From assembly GCA_903903935.1 (NCBI GenBank), contig CAIVAX010000358.1:1-5917 (forward strand): a stretch of DNA of 5,917 bases, in the 5' to 3' direction. The first letter of the stretch is position 1; each line of letters starts with the position of its first letter. The position numbers and the translations under genes are program-made. Shown piece by piece: positions 1 through 5,917 of the stretch. The stretch comes from an uncultured Hyphomicrobiales bacterium (lineage in GTDB: Bacteria; Pseudomonadota; Alphaproteobacteria; Rhizobiales; Beijerinckiaceae). The notes under the pieces were generated by a model. The model was not told the origin of the DNA. It was given only the letters and a program-made list of their open reading frames with translations, and searched no databases.

Positions 1-91
1 CCGCCTGCGCCAAAGCTGGGGCGCTGCGCGCCATCAGATAGGTGGAGGGAATGGTGCAGCATAATAATATTTTGATCAGGCGCGCAGACAT
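1..91 (-). CDS. N-terminus of an unidentified exported protein, runs off the left edge
   Basis: ATG at 91-89 opens a frame that overlaps the last 16 nt of bcsZ and stays open to the window edge (30 complete codons). The peptide begins MSARLIKILLCCTIPSTYL and continues MARSAPALAQA: a basic start, a short hydrophobic core and an AxA-type cleavage site near ALA/AQA, a credible Sec signal peptide. There is no proper lipobox around the CC pair. An in-frame TGA at 109-107 lies just upstream and no other ATG/GTG/TTG falls between it and the ATG, so this start is well defined. A weak GAG (103-101) sits 9 nt before it. The overlap with bcsZ implies the same operon. From context it could be a BcsC/BcsK-like TPR protein or BcsN, both associated with cellulose loci, but nothing in these 30 residues identifies it. 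Confidence 0.6.
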   Translation of the reverse strand, partial: MSARLIKILLCCTIPSTYLMARSAPALAQA

Positions 92-1224
92 GACTGATAT
101 CTCATTTCAACCGCGAGGAGGGACATAAGGTGCAAAGTGGCAGGATAATAATTTTCACCCGGGCGGCTGATGTTCAAATCCCGCGGCATGGGCGTGCCAT
201 TGACAACACACAATGTGAGCGCAGCGACTGTTGAATAGCCCGGCTCAGCCATGGGTTGGAGTGAACGGCCCGTGACAACATCGACTGAGGCAACTTGTGC
301 CGATTTGGAATTGGCCCAAAGACCCGCAAAGCCCTCGTAGAGTTCACGCGCATTTAAACCCGCCCACGCCAGATAGAGCGGAATGCGAATGGAATTATAA
401 GAAAACTGCTGGGGAAATTGTTCAGCAGGCTTGACCTCATCGCCATGCACCGAAATCCATTCGGTGGGCAATTTAGCCGAACCAAAGCGCGCCTCTTTGA
501 CCAAAGCCACGCCCGACATTTTCAAACCAGCCCAATCAATTTCCGGCGAGACAAGGGCCAAGCGATCAAAGGCCGGAAAGACCCAATAAGACAGATTAAC
601 AACCGGGCCATCGGGGCGTTCATCATTGGAAAAGCCCGCAATGGCTGGCAGGATTAAAGGGCCATATTTGGATGAGGTGAGAATGAGTTTACGACCCACT
701 TCACTTGCCAATCTCTGAGCTGATAAACGCAAAGCTGCATCATTCCAAAATTCGGCTGCTTCGGTCAGCGCCCAGGTAATCAGAATATCGCCATCACTGG
801 CATTATTCATATCCGCAACGGCCGGCCTATTATTGGGCTCCCAGCGCCAAGCGATCAATTGATCATCACGCACCATCAGATTGGCGCGTGTCCAACCCCA
901 GATCCGATCAAAGGCATTGCGATCAGCGGCAGCCACAGCGAGCAACATGCCATAGCCCTGCCCCTCACTATGACTGATCTGCGCCTTAGCCGTGTCTATC
1001 ACACGACCCTTATCGCTGATGAATCGCGATTTATACGAAGCCCACAAATCTGCATTGCGCAATCGCCCTGCCAGATATTGATTGGTCGGCTCAGCTTTGA
1101 GAATGATGCTGGGCTTATCTGGCACATTGGCAGGCGGGCTCACGCTATTTTCCACCGCATGCACCGGAACAAGCTGCGAAGTAAGCATCAACATGGGAAG
1201 GAATTTTTTCAAAACAGATTTCAT
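76..1224 (-). CDS. bcsZ: Periplasmic endo-beta-1,4-glucanase BcsZ (glycoside hydrolase family 8)
   Basis: Cellulase that accompanies bacterial cellulose synthases and trims or remodels the exported glucan in the periplasm; the Agrobacterium/Rhizobium counterpart is CelC. It is 382 residues, close to the ~370 of E. coli BcsZ. Residues 1-23 form a signal peptide (MKSVLKK, hydrophobic core, cleavage after VHA). The GH8 barrel spans about 50-375. SEGQGYGM (86-93) places the general acid at Glu87. ASDGDILITWAL (142-153) matches the GH8 signature around Asp144/Asp146 except for Thr150, where Ala is usual. LSYWVFPAFDRLA (211-223) is also family-typical. The segment that normally reads YDAxR with the catalytic-base Asp reads YNSIR here, with Asn277. 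Start ATG 1224 overlaps the bcsB stop as ATGA. The stop TGA (78-76) lies inside the next reading frame. The family is certain; hydrolytic competence depends on how Asn277 is read. Confidence 0.94.
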   Translation of the reverse strand: MKSVLKKFLPMLMLTSQLVPVHAVENSVSPPANVPDKPSIILKAEPTNQYLAGRLRNADLWASYKSRFISDKGRVIDTAKAQISHSEGQGYGMLLAVAAADRNAFDRIWGWTRANLMVRDDQLIAWRWEPNNRPAVADMNNASDGDILITWALTEAAEFWNDAALRLSAQRLASEVGRKLILTSSKYGPLILPAIAGFSNDERPDGPVVNLSYWVFPAFDRLALVSPEIDWAGLKMSGVALVKEARFGSAKLPTEWISVHGDEVKPAEQFPQQFSYNSIRIPLYLAWAGLNARELYEGFAGLWANSKSAQVASVDVVTGRSLQPMAEPGYSTVAALTLCVVNGTPMPRDLNISRPGENYYPATLHLMSLLAVEMRYQSCLRA

Positions 1225-3776
1225 GGATCCTGTCTCCTACCAGAACAGCGAATTTGCCACACGGTCACAATGCCCAATAGAACGGACATCAACAGAGCCG
1301 CAAACACATAAGCGCCTTGATTGAGTGAGAACCAGCCAGCGACGATCAATCGATAATTATGAATAGAGGGAGATTGCGTTGCCACCAATTGCGTTGCCTC
1401 AGCCTCAATCGTGCTGACCTTGGCTTCGCCAGGTTCGATGAGCGACATACGCCCGCCTACTTGCTGCCAAATGCGATAATCCAACAGACAGCCAATTCCC
1501 TCGGCAAGCGCAGAAGAGGTCGGGGCGGTCACAAGTGTCCAAATGTCCTGAGCCGAATTCCCCAAATTAGCCTGAGCCAGAATCAAGGACGTGCTGGCGG
1601 TCACTTCTGCAGGGGCATCATGAGGCGCAGCTGAACTGCCAAAGGAAGGGAAAGCCGGCATTAGAATTTGCCGAACAATTTGACGCACGCGCTGATACCC
1701 GCGTGAAACACTCGAGAAATAATTTGTAGAGGGTTTATCTTCTTGCGACCATTCATCAACCACCCGCTTGGATTTCACATCTTGATCAAGGGGAGGAGAA
1801 TTCACCGTCAATTCGGCAGGCTGGGCTGCTACGCTGGGGCTGAATGAAGCCTGACGCATCACCAAATTGCGCAAATTGACTTCAGGTGTGCAGGCCGCAG
1901 AGCGGTTTTGTTGCAACAAGACACGATTGCGCGAGGCTGAATTGGGCTTGAATTTGCGCAATTCCTCCTGCGATGTCGCCGGTGCTGACATGGCCTCACG
2001 CCAAGCCGTGCGCATGCCATCGAGATCAATCGACATCTTATCGGCAATGTCATTGCTCAAGGCTTTGGCCGAGGCAATGATGATGGCAGCCCCCGCATCG
2101 CGATTAGGCGGTGTGATGGCCATATGCACATCAAGCGGCTGACCTGCAGCAATGGCCAATCGCGCCATCAGGCTGGTGGCTGCTCCCATCGTATCGCGAT
2201 CAGGCGCTGGCACATAGAGTTGCACAGGCGCATTGTTCACGCCCAGAGGAAAGGCCCCAGAGGTCAACAGACTCAATTCAGGTGAGCGGGCGATACGCGC
2301 AATCTGTGGCACCTCCAGCTCGGATGTATCGAGCAAGAGAAAACGATTCTTGGCATTGATCGCTTGCAGCGGATCGCAGGTGAGATCCGATTGCATCGGC
2401 AGCAAGCCCTGAATTTCAATTCGGTTCAAACCGGGCTTGAGAAAGCCAAGGGGAACTTTGATCTCCATTTTATCTAAACTATCGCCATCTGATTTGGGCA
2501 AGGGCGCGCTGGCGGCTTTGCGTTCGTTCACAGCGATGAGGATTTGCGCATCGGACGTCAGGCCCGGCTTATAGGCACCATCCAAGCGCAGAACCATTTT
2601 GCCATAATCAGCCGGATAAAAATCGGTTGGCATGACCACATTAAAAGATTTCCGGAAATAGTGACCCGCAAAGCCCTCGCTATTGAGACCCAGATCGCGC
2701 AAGCGATATTTTTGTTCGCTCTGCAGACGATAGCCGGGCAAAGCGCCCGCTGCACGAAGGCCAAGTTCAGTTCCCCGCCGCTTATCAATGACAGCGAGCT
2801 TTTGTACAGCCTGCTCAACTTCTGCAGGCGTGACACCAGTGAGCACAAGCAGCGGGCGACGACCGGCATTGGTGTTCATCAAAAAGACACGCGGGCCGGT
2901 GACAGGACCAAGATCAATCCGCCCCATGAGCTTGCGCAATTCTTCTATCGTGCCAATGGCCAGATTGAGGCCATAGGGATCATCGACCAAAGGACCATAA
3001 TCAATGCGCGGCTGTTCAAAACGACCATTGAGGGCGATGGTCTGCACAGTCCGCAAAACCTGATCAATCGTACCAAGCGCGGCTTTGGGTGGGATGATCG
3101 CGCGAATGGGCATCATGCCTTGCGGGCTGGGATTGAGCGCGGGCAGATCAACTATGTCGGAAATAGTTGCATCCCCGCCATCAATCACAAGGCCCGTTTG
3201 AGCTGGATCAATCTGCGTCCATAATTCATAAGTGGCGCCCAGCGAGCAATCGACACGATGACGCTGATTGACGCCAATGCGCAGCGCATTAAATCCCGGG
3301 CGCACAAGATCACGCGGAATATCAAAAGTGATCGTCTTGACCGCATTGGGCGCAGCAATAGGTGTGGTGCCCAAAGGCCGGTCATTGAAATAGACAGTCA
3401 GATTGGACGCCTCGGGCATCACCGAAATCGAGGACAGAAATCCAATCTGGATTTTTAATTGGCGCTGCGCCTGTGAATCGGTGACATAGAGGGGCCATTC
3501 GGAAGAGCCGATTTCACCCATCATGCGCAGACCTTGCAAATTATTGGCAAGCAGTCGCAAGGAGCGAGTGGACTCAAAGAGCGGCGCTTTTGCCTCCTCC
3601 GTCACCGCCCGCGTGCGCGGCACAAGGGGAACAGAGGGGACCTGCAAAGGAACAGGTGTTTGAAAATTACGCAAAGCCGATGCGGGCGGCTGAGCCAGAG
3701 ATTGAGCCTGCGCCAGACCTGTCCCGAGAGTCAAGGCGGCAAGCACGCGCAGAAACTGAAACTGAAAACTACTCAC
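1221..3776 (-). CDS. bcsB: Cellulose synthase periplasmic subunit BcsB
   Basis: Periplasmic, inner-membrane-anchored partner of BcsA that receives the nascent glucan and whose C-terminal helix is needed for BcsA activity. Start taken as GTG 3776 (851 aa) because of its ribosome-binding site; TTG 3782 would add two residues. Residues 1-24 form a signal peptide ending in AQA, followed by a Pro-rich linker. A first carbohydrate-binding-like domain (~65-200) contains the BcsB signature QRHRVDC (171-177) followed by ATYELWTQIDP. Then come a first flavodoxin-like domain (~235-340), a second carbohydrate-binding-like domain (~360-490, with NRIEI and LTCD) and a second flavodoxin-like domain interrupted by a long polar Ser/Pro/Gln-rich stretch (~595-730). 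The end holds WQQVGGRMS, a membrane-proximal helix, a TM segment (~818-840) and a short basic tail. It is longer than the ~780 residues of E. coli BcsB, mostly through that stretch. Stop TGA overlaps the bcsZ start. Confidence 0.96.
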   Translation of the reverse strand: MSSFQFQFLRVLAALTLGTGLAQAQSLAQPPASALRNFQTPVPLQVPSVPLVPRTRAVTEEAKAPLFESTRSLRLLANNLQGLRMMGEIGSSEWPLYVTDSQAQRQLKIQIGFLSSISVMPEASNLTVYFNDRPLGTTPIAAPNAVKTITFDIPRDLVRPGFNALRIGVNQRHRVDCSLGATYELWTQIDPAQTGLVIDGGDATISDIVDLPALNPSPQGMMPIRAIIPPKAALGTIDQVLRTVQTIALNGRFEQPRIDYGPLVDDPYGLNLAIGTIEELRKLMGRIDLGPVTGPRVFLMNTNAGRRPLLVLTGVTPAEVEQAVQKLAVIDKRRGTELGLRAAGALPGYRLQSEQKYRLRDLGLNSEGFAGHYFRKSFNVVMPTDFYPADYGKMVLRLDGAYKPGLTSDAQILIAVNERKAASAPLPKSDGDSLDKMEIKVPLGFLKPGLNRIEIQGLLPMQSDLTCDPLQAINAKNRFLLLDTSELEVPQIARIARSPELSLLTSGAFPLGVNNAPVQLYVPAPDRDTMGAATSLMARLAIAAGQPLDVHMAITPPNRDAGAAIIIASAKALSNDIADKMSIDLDGMRTAWREAMSAPATSQEELRKFKPNSASRNRVLLQQNRSAACTPEVNLRNLVMRQASFSPSVAAQPAELTVNSPPLDQDVKSKRVVDEWSQEDKPSTNYFSSVSRGYQRVRQIVRQILMPAFPSFGSSAAPHDAPAEVTASTSLILAQANLGNSAQDIWTLVTAPTSSALAEGIGCLLDYRIWQQVGGRMSLIEPGEAKVSTIEAEATQLVATQSPSIHNYRLIVAGWFSLNQGAYVFAALLMSVLLGIVTVWQIRCSGRRQDP
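1234..1238 (-). promoter_or_regulatory. Ribosome-binding site of bcsZ
   Basis: AGGAG on the coding strand, 9 nt upstream of the bcsZ ATG at 1224 and lying within the last codons of bcsB. It is a near-ideal Shine-Dalgarno match. Together with the ATGA stop/start overlap it supports the chosen start and implies translational coupling. Confidence 0.8.
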
Positions 3777-3785
3777 TGGCAAATA

Positions 3786-3790
3786 CTCTC
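3786..3790 (-). promoter_or_regulatory. Ribosome-binding site of bcsB (decides the start)
   Basis: The coding strand reads GAGAG here. It lies 9 nt before the GTG at 3776 but only 3 nt before the TTG at 3782. No in-frame ATG exists between the upstream in-frame TAA (3806-3804) and the hydrophobic core of the signal peptide. The spacing therefore favours GTG 3776 as the initiator. Confidence 0.55.
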
Positions 3791-3826
3791 GAACAAATAC
3801 AAATTATCAAAATATAAGTTTCAAAT

Positions 3827-3855
3827 AGGCGACTTGCTTTAATCAGGCGACTTGC
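3827..3855. repeat. 11-bp direct repeat across the end of bcsA
   Basis: The string AGGCGACTTGC (plus strand) occurs at 3827-3837 and again at 3845-3855, offset by 18 bp. On the coding strand the upstream copy encodes the last residues of BcsA (QVA, then the T of the TGA stop) and the downstream copy lies just past the stop, in the same frame. This looks like a small local duplication of the 3' end of bcsA. No inverted symmetry or known binding site is apparent. Confidence 0.6.
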
Positions 3856-5917
3856 GACACACCACTTGATGCGCCTGGAGTCTTCACACGTGACCCCTCT
3901 GCTCTATGTTTCTCCGCCATCTTCTTTAAGATTTGGATATTGGCCTCAACAGCTAAAGTCGTGACTTCAGGTGCCAAAGACTGCGGCGCAAGGGCCTCTT
4001 CCTTGGGTTTATCAGAGGCTTCCTTGCCGGACAGCGCATAGGCAAGGGCGCGCAATGGCTCGGTGACACTCCACATTAAAAATTTCGAAGTGACCACAAA
4101 GACACTTTTTTGCGTGCGGCGTGACAATAAGAATTTGGACAAAGAGTCCGCATCGCCATACATCAGGTCAGCAAGCACAAAATATTGCTGGGATGTTAAA
4201 GTATCAAATCTCATCCCACATTGATATTGCTCTGTCCCCTCTTGCATGTGCTGAAAGATCACTGGCAAGGTTTCAGCTTTGACGATTGAACCGACAGGCT
4301 GGATCCGCAGGCGCCCATGGGTTTGGTTGGGAATCCACTGGATCTGGGATGTCGGATCCAGAGGGCGGATTGCACATCCGCCAGCCGATACGTTAGCAAT
4401 AACCACCGGACATTCGCGATCACCAGTTATAAACACGCCGCGTCGATCAATGCCAAGCCGTGGATGGCGATCAATCTGCTTGCGTTCGGCCACAGCTCCC
4501 AGAGCCGTGCCTGCAATCATCATATTGAAGGCGTTCCACAGACCCACGATCAACATCAGGCCGGTGATACCAGGCTCATACATATAGCGATAAATCGCTG
4601 TGGCACAGGCGAGGAAGAGAATTCCCCAAATCGCTAAAAAAGGCCAAGCCAATTCCGACAAGTGATCATTATCCAAGGACAGGCCTTTGGTCGTGACATT
4701 GAAGGTGGGCTTGCGCGGGCTAAAGATCACCGAGACAATAGCCTTGGCAAGAAAGACACCTTGAATATATTCATAGAGCTCTGACATCCAGGGCCAACGC
4801 AAACGACCATACATATAGCTTTGCATCATCACATTGACGATGACATAGCTCATTGTATAGGCAATGGCTTCTTCAATATTCGACACAAAGATTTTGATGT
4901 CGAAAAAGATATAGAGCAAAGGCGCAATGGTGAAAATCAATCGCGGTAAGGGGAAGAACCAAAAGGTCATGCTCGAGAGATAGGCCAGACGCTGAATGAG
5001 ATTGAGGCCCTTTTTCATCGAGGGATTCTTCAAAATGAGAATCTGCAGCATGCCCTGACACCAGCGCGATCTTTGACCGATAAATGAGGTAAAGGTCTCG
5101 GGCTGAAGGCCGGCAATCAGAGGTTTATCGACATACACACTATTCCAGCCGCGGGCATGCAACTCGAAGGCTGTTTCACAATCTTCGGTAATGGTCACAC
5201 CGGAAAAGCCACCTGTTGTAATCAGCACAGAGCGCCGCAACAAAGCTGCTGATCCACAGAAGAAAGAGCCATTCCATTTGTCCAGCCCGCGCTGCGTATG
5301 GGCATAGAACATTTCATTTTCGGAGGGCATAGTATCGAAGGTTCGCAGATTTTTCTCAATTGGATCGGGATTGAGAAAAACATGCGGCGTCTGCACGAGA
5401 AATAATTTGGGATCGCGCAGAAAATAGCCAACTGTTTCGCGCAAGAATGACCGGAACGGCGCATGATCGGCATCCAAAACTAGAACAATCTCGCCGGTTG
5501 CATGATTAAGTCCATTATTCAGATTGCCGGCTTTGGCGTGTTCGTTGCGGGCGCGGGTGAGATAGCGGCAACCCATCTGACGAGTCAGTTGCTGCAAGGA
5601 TTCACGTCTGGCCTTAGCGACGGACGATTTTTCAATCGAAGGATCATTACATTTCTGATCGGTTCCGCCATCATCAAGCAGCCAGACCGTCAGCTTATGG
5701 GCGGGATAATCGAGCGAGCGCGCCGCAGCCATGGTTGTGGCCAGAATATATTCATCCTCATTATAGGAGGGAACAAACACATCAACCGTCGGCAAGTCTT
5801 CGTCGGCATCGCGAGGCAGAGCTGGGCGCACCAAAGGATCTGCACCAATGATCAGATTGATGGCCAAAATCATCATGCAATAGATTTCAGCCGCAAGCAC
5901 CATAGCGCCAAAGGTGA
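3843..5917 (-). CDS. bcsA: Cellulose synthase catalytic subunit BcsA (UDP-forming), 5' end outside window
   Basis: Inner-membrane processive glycosyltransferase (GT2) that makes beta-1,4-glucan from UDP-glucose and threads it across the membrane. The frame stays open to the window edge, and the first in-frame ATG (5903) lies inside a membrane helix, so it is internal. Judging from known BcsA proteins, roughly 60-130 N-terminal residues are missing. Numbering from that ATG: DDG at 77-79, DADH at 144-147 (metal/UDP-binding DxD), FFCGS at 214-218, TED at 239-241 (D241 the expected catalytic base) and QRSRW at 277-281 (acceptor-end motif). Hydrophobic segments lie near 305-340, 345-362, 383-395, 418-438 and 447-470. 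The FNVTTKG at 401-407 matches the FxVTxK gating loop. A PilZ domain (~472-592) and a charged tail of ~90 residues follow. A ~30-residue insert after DDG (80-112) resembles rhizobial CelA. Stop TGA at 3845-3843; bcsB follows after a short spacer. All core catalytic motifs are intact. Confidence 0.97.
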   Translation of the reverse strand, partial: TFGAMVLAAEIYCMMILAINLIIGADPLVRPALPRDADEDLPTVDVFVPSYNEDEYILATTMAAARSLDYPAHKLTVWLLDDGGTDQKCNDPSIEKSSVAKARRESLQQLTRQMGCRYLTRARNEHAKAGNLNNGLNHATGEIVLVLDADHAPFRSFLRETVGYFLRDPKLFLVQTPHVFLNPDPIEKNLRTFDTMPSENEMFYAHTQRGLDKWNGSFFCGSAALLRRSVLITTGGFSGVTITEDCETAFELHARGWNSVYVDKPLIAGLQPETFTSFIGQRSRWCQGMLQILILKNPSMKKGLNLIQRLAYLSSMTFWFFPLPRLIFTIAPLLYIFFDIKIFVSNIEEAIAYTMSYVIVNVMMQSYMYGRLRWPWMSELYEYIQGVFLAKAIVSVIFSPRKPTFNVTTKGLSLDNDHLSELAWPFLAIWGILFLACATAIYRYMYEPGITGLMLIVGLWNAFNMMIAGTALGAVAERKQIDRHPRLGIDRRGVFITGDRECPVVIANVSAGGCAIRPLDPTSQIQWIPNQTHGRLRIQPVGSIVKAETLPVIFQHMQEGTEQYQCGMRFDTLTSQQYFVLADLMYGDADSLSKFLLSRRTQKSVFVVTSKFLMWSVTEPLRALAYALSGKEASDKPKEEALAPQSLAPEVTTLAVEANIQILKKMAEKHRAEGSRVKTPGASSGVSQVA
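4128..4490 (-). other. PilZ domain of BcsA (c-di-GMP sensor region)
   Basis: This region encodes about 120 residues after the last membrane helix of BcsA, where the family carries a PilZ domain that binds cyclic di-GMP and opens the active-site gating loop. The second half of the signature is clear: NVSAGG at residues 504-509 (numbered from the ATG at 5903) matches (D/N)xSxxG. It is followed by beta-strand-like segments and the family-typical end MRFDTL...YFVLADLMYGDADS. The first half is unusual: the segment reads ERKQIDRHPR (473-482), so the usual first Arg of RxxxR appears to be Asp478, with Arg479 and Arg482 close by. The domain call is firm; the strength and mode of c-di-GMP binding are not known from sequence. 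Confidence 0.88.

Noticed and set aside
1..62. Alternative downstream start, ATG at 62-60, in another frame just after the bcsZ stop
   Set aside because: The translation (MLHHSLHLSDGAQRPSFGAG) has no signal peptide or recognisable feature and no Shine-Dalgarno sequence precedes it. The overlapping ATG at 91 gives a proper signal peptide.
853..864. Perfect 12-bp palindrome GATCAATTGATC
   Set aside because: It lies in the middle of bcsZ and encodes conserved-looking protein sequence. GATC is common throughout the window, so a regulatory role is not supported.
859..1311. 150-codon open frame on the plus strand across bcsZ and the bcsB end
   Set aside because: It is antisense to two genes with clear motifs, with no convincing ribosome-binding site and a low-complexity-like translation without family features.
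2544..3224. 226-codon open frame on the plus strand inside bcsB
   Set aside because: It is fully antisense to a well-supported bcsB, and its translation has no recognisable domain, signal peptide or hydrophobic pattern. It is best explained as a shadow of bcsB codon usage.
3534..3842. 102-codon plus-strand open frame over the bcsB start and spacer
   Set aside because: It is antisense to the BcsB signal peptide and linker; its basic composition follows from the complement of Ala/Pro/Leu codons. No independent support.
3777..3842. Rho-independent terminator between bcsA and bcsB
   Set aside because: The spacer is AT-rich but I find no GC-rich stem followed by a U-run, so transcription probably continues into bcsB.
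5901..5903. ATG at 5903 as the true start of bcsA
   Set aside because: The frame is open upstream to the edge (T-F-G-A before the ATG), and the ATG falls inside a membrane helix just before the conserved ADPL segment, so the gene clearly begins outside the window.
1..5917. CRISPR array, tRNA/rRNA genes, insertion sequences or att sites
   Set aside because: No regularly spaced repeats, RNA-gene signatures, transposase motifs or terminal inverted repeats were seen; the window is filled by the bcs genes.

Overview
The window is a cellulose-synthesis (bcs) locus read entirely from the minus strand. Gene order in the direction of transcription is bcsA (5' end outside the window at the right edge), bcsB, bcsZ, then the first 30 codons of an unidentified exported protein that runs off the left edge. 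Nearly every base is coding. The only real intergenic gap is the ~66-nt AT-rich stretch between bcsA and bcsB.

The organism is most likely an alphaproteobacterium, probably of the Hyphomicrobiales (Rhizobiales). BcsA resembles the CelA type of Agrobacterium/Rhizobium as I remember it: an insert after the first catalytic DDG, and long blocks such as the DADHAP, FFCGSAALLRR and TITEDCETAFELH stretches. The order bcsA-bcsB-bcsZ without a visible bcsD, bcsQ or bcsE also fits the simpler rhizobial locus type. Base composition looks moderate by eye, with many AAT/ATT/TAT codons, so this is not a very GC-rich genome. Genus cannot be called.

Layout: 5917-3843, inner-membrane catalytic subunit BcsA with family-2 glycosyltransferase motifs, gating loop, C-terminal PilZ domain and a charged tail. 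3842-3777, spacer with a short direct repeat shared with the end of bcsA, a possible weak promoter and the bcsB ribosome-binding site. 3776-1221, BcsB, the periplasmic membrane-anchored partner. 1224-76, BcsZ, a family-8 endoglucanase that overlaps bcsB by ATGA. 91-1, start of a signal-peptide-bearing protein that overlaps bcsZ by 16 nt.

Together BcsA polymerises UDP-glucose and extrudes the glucan, BcsB guides it through the periplasm, and BcsZ trims it. The overlaps imply one translationally coupled operon. This is a known system and I found no undescribed one. The points most worth checking are an Asn where GH8 cellulases usually carry the catalytic-base Asp in BcsZ, a non-canonical arginine motif in the BcsA PilZ domain, and the identity of the overlapping secreted gene at the left edge.
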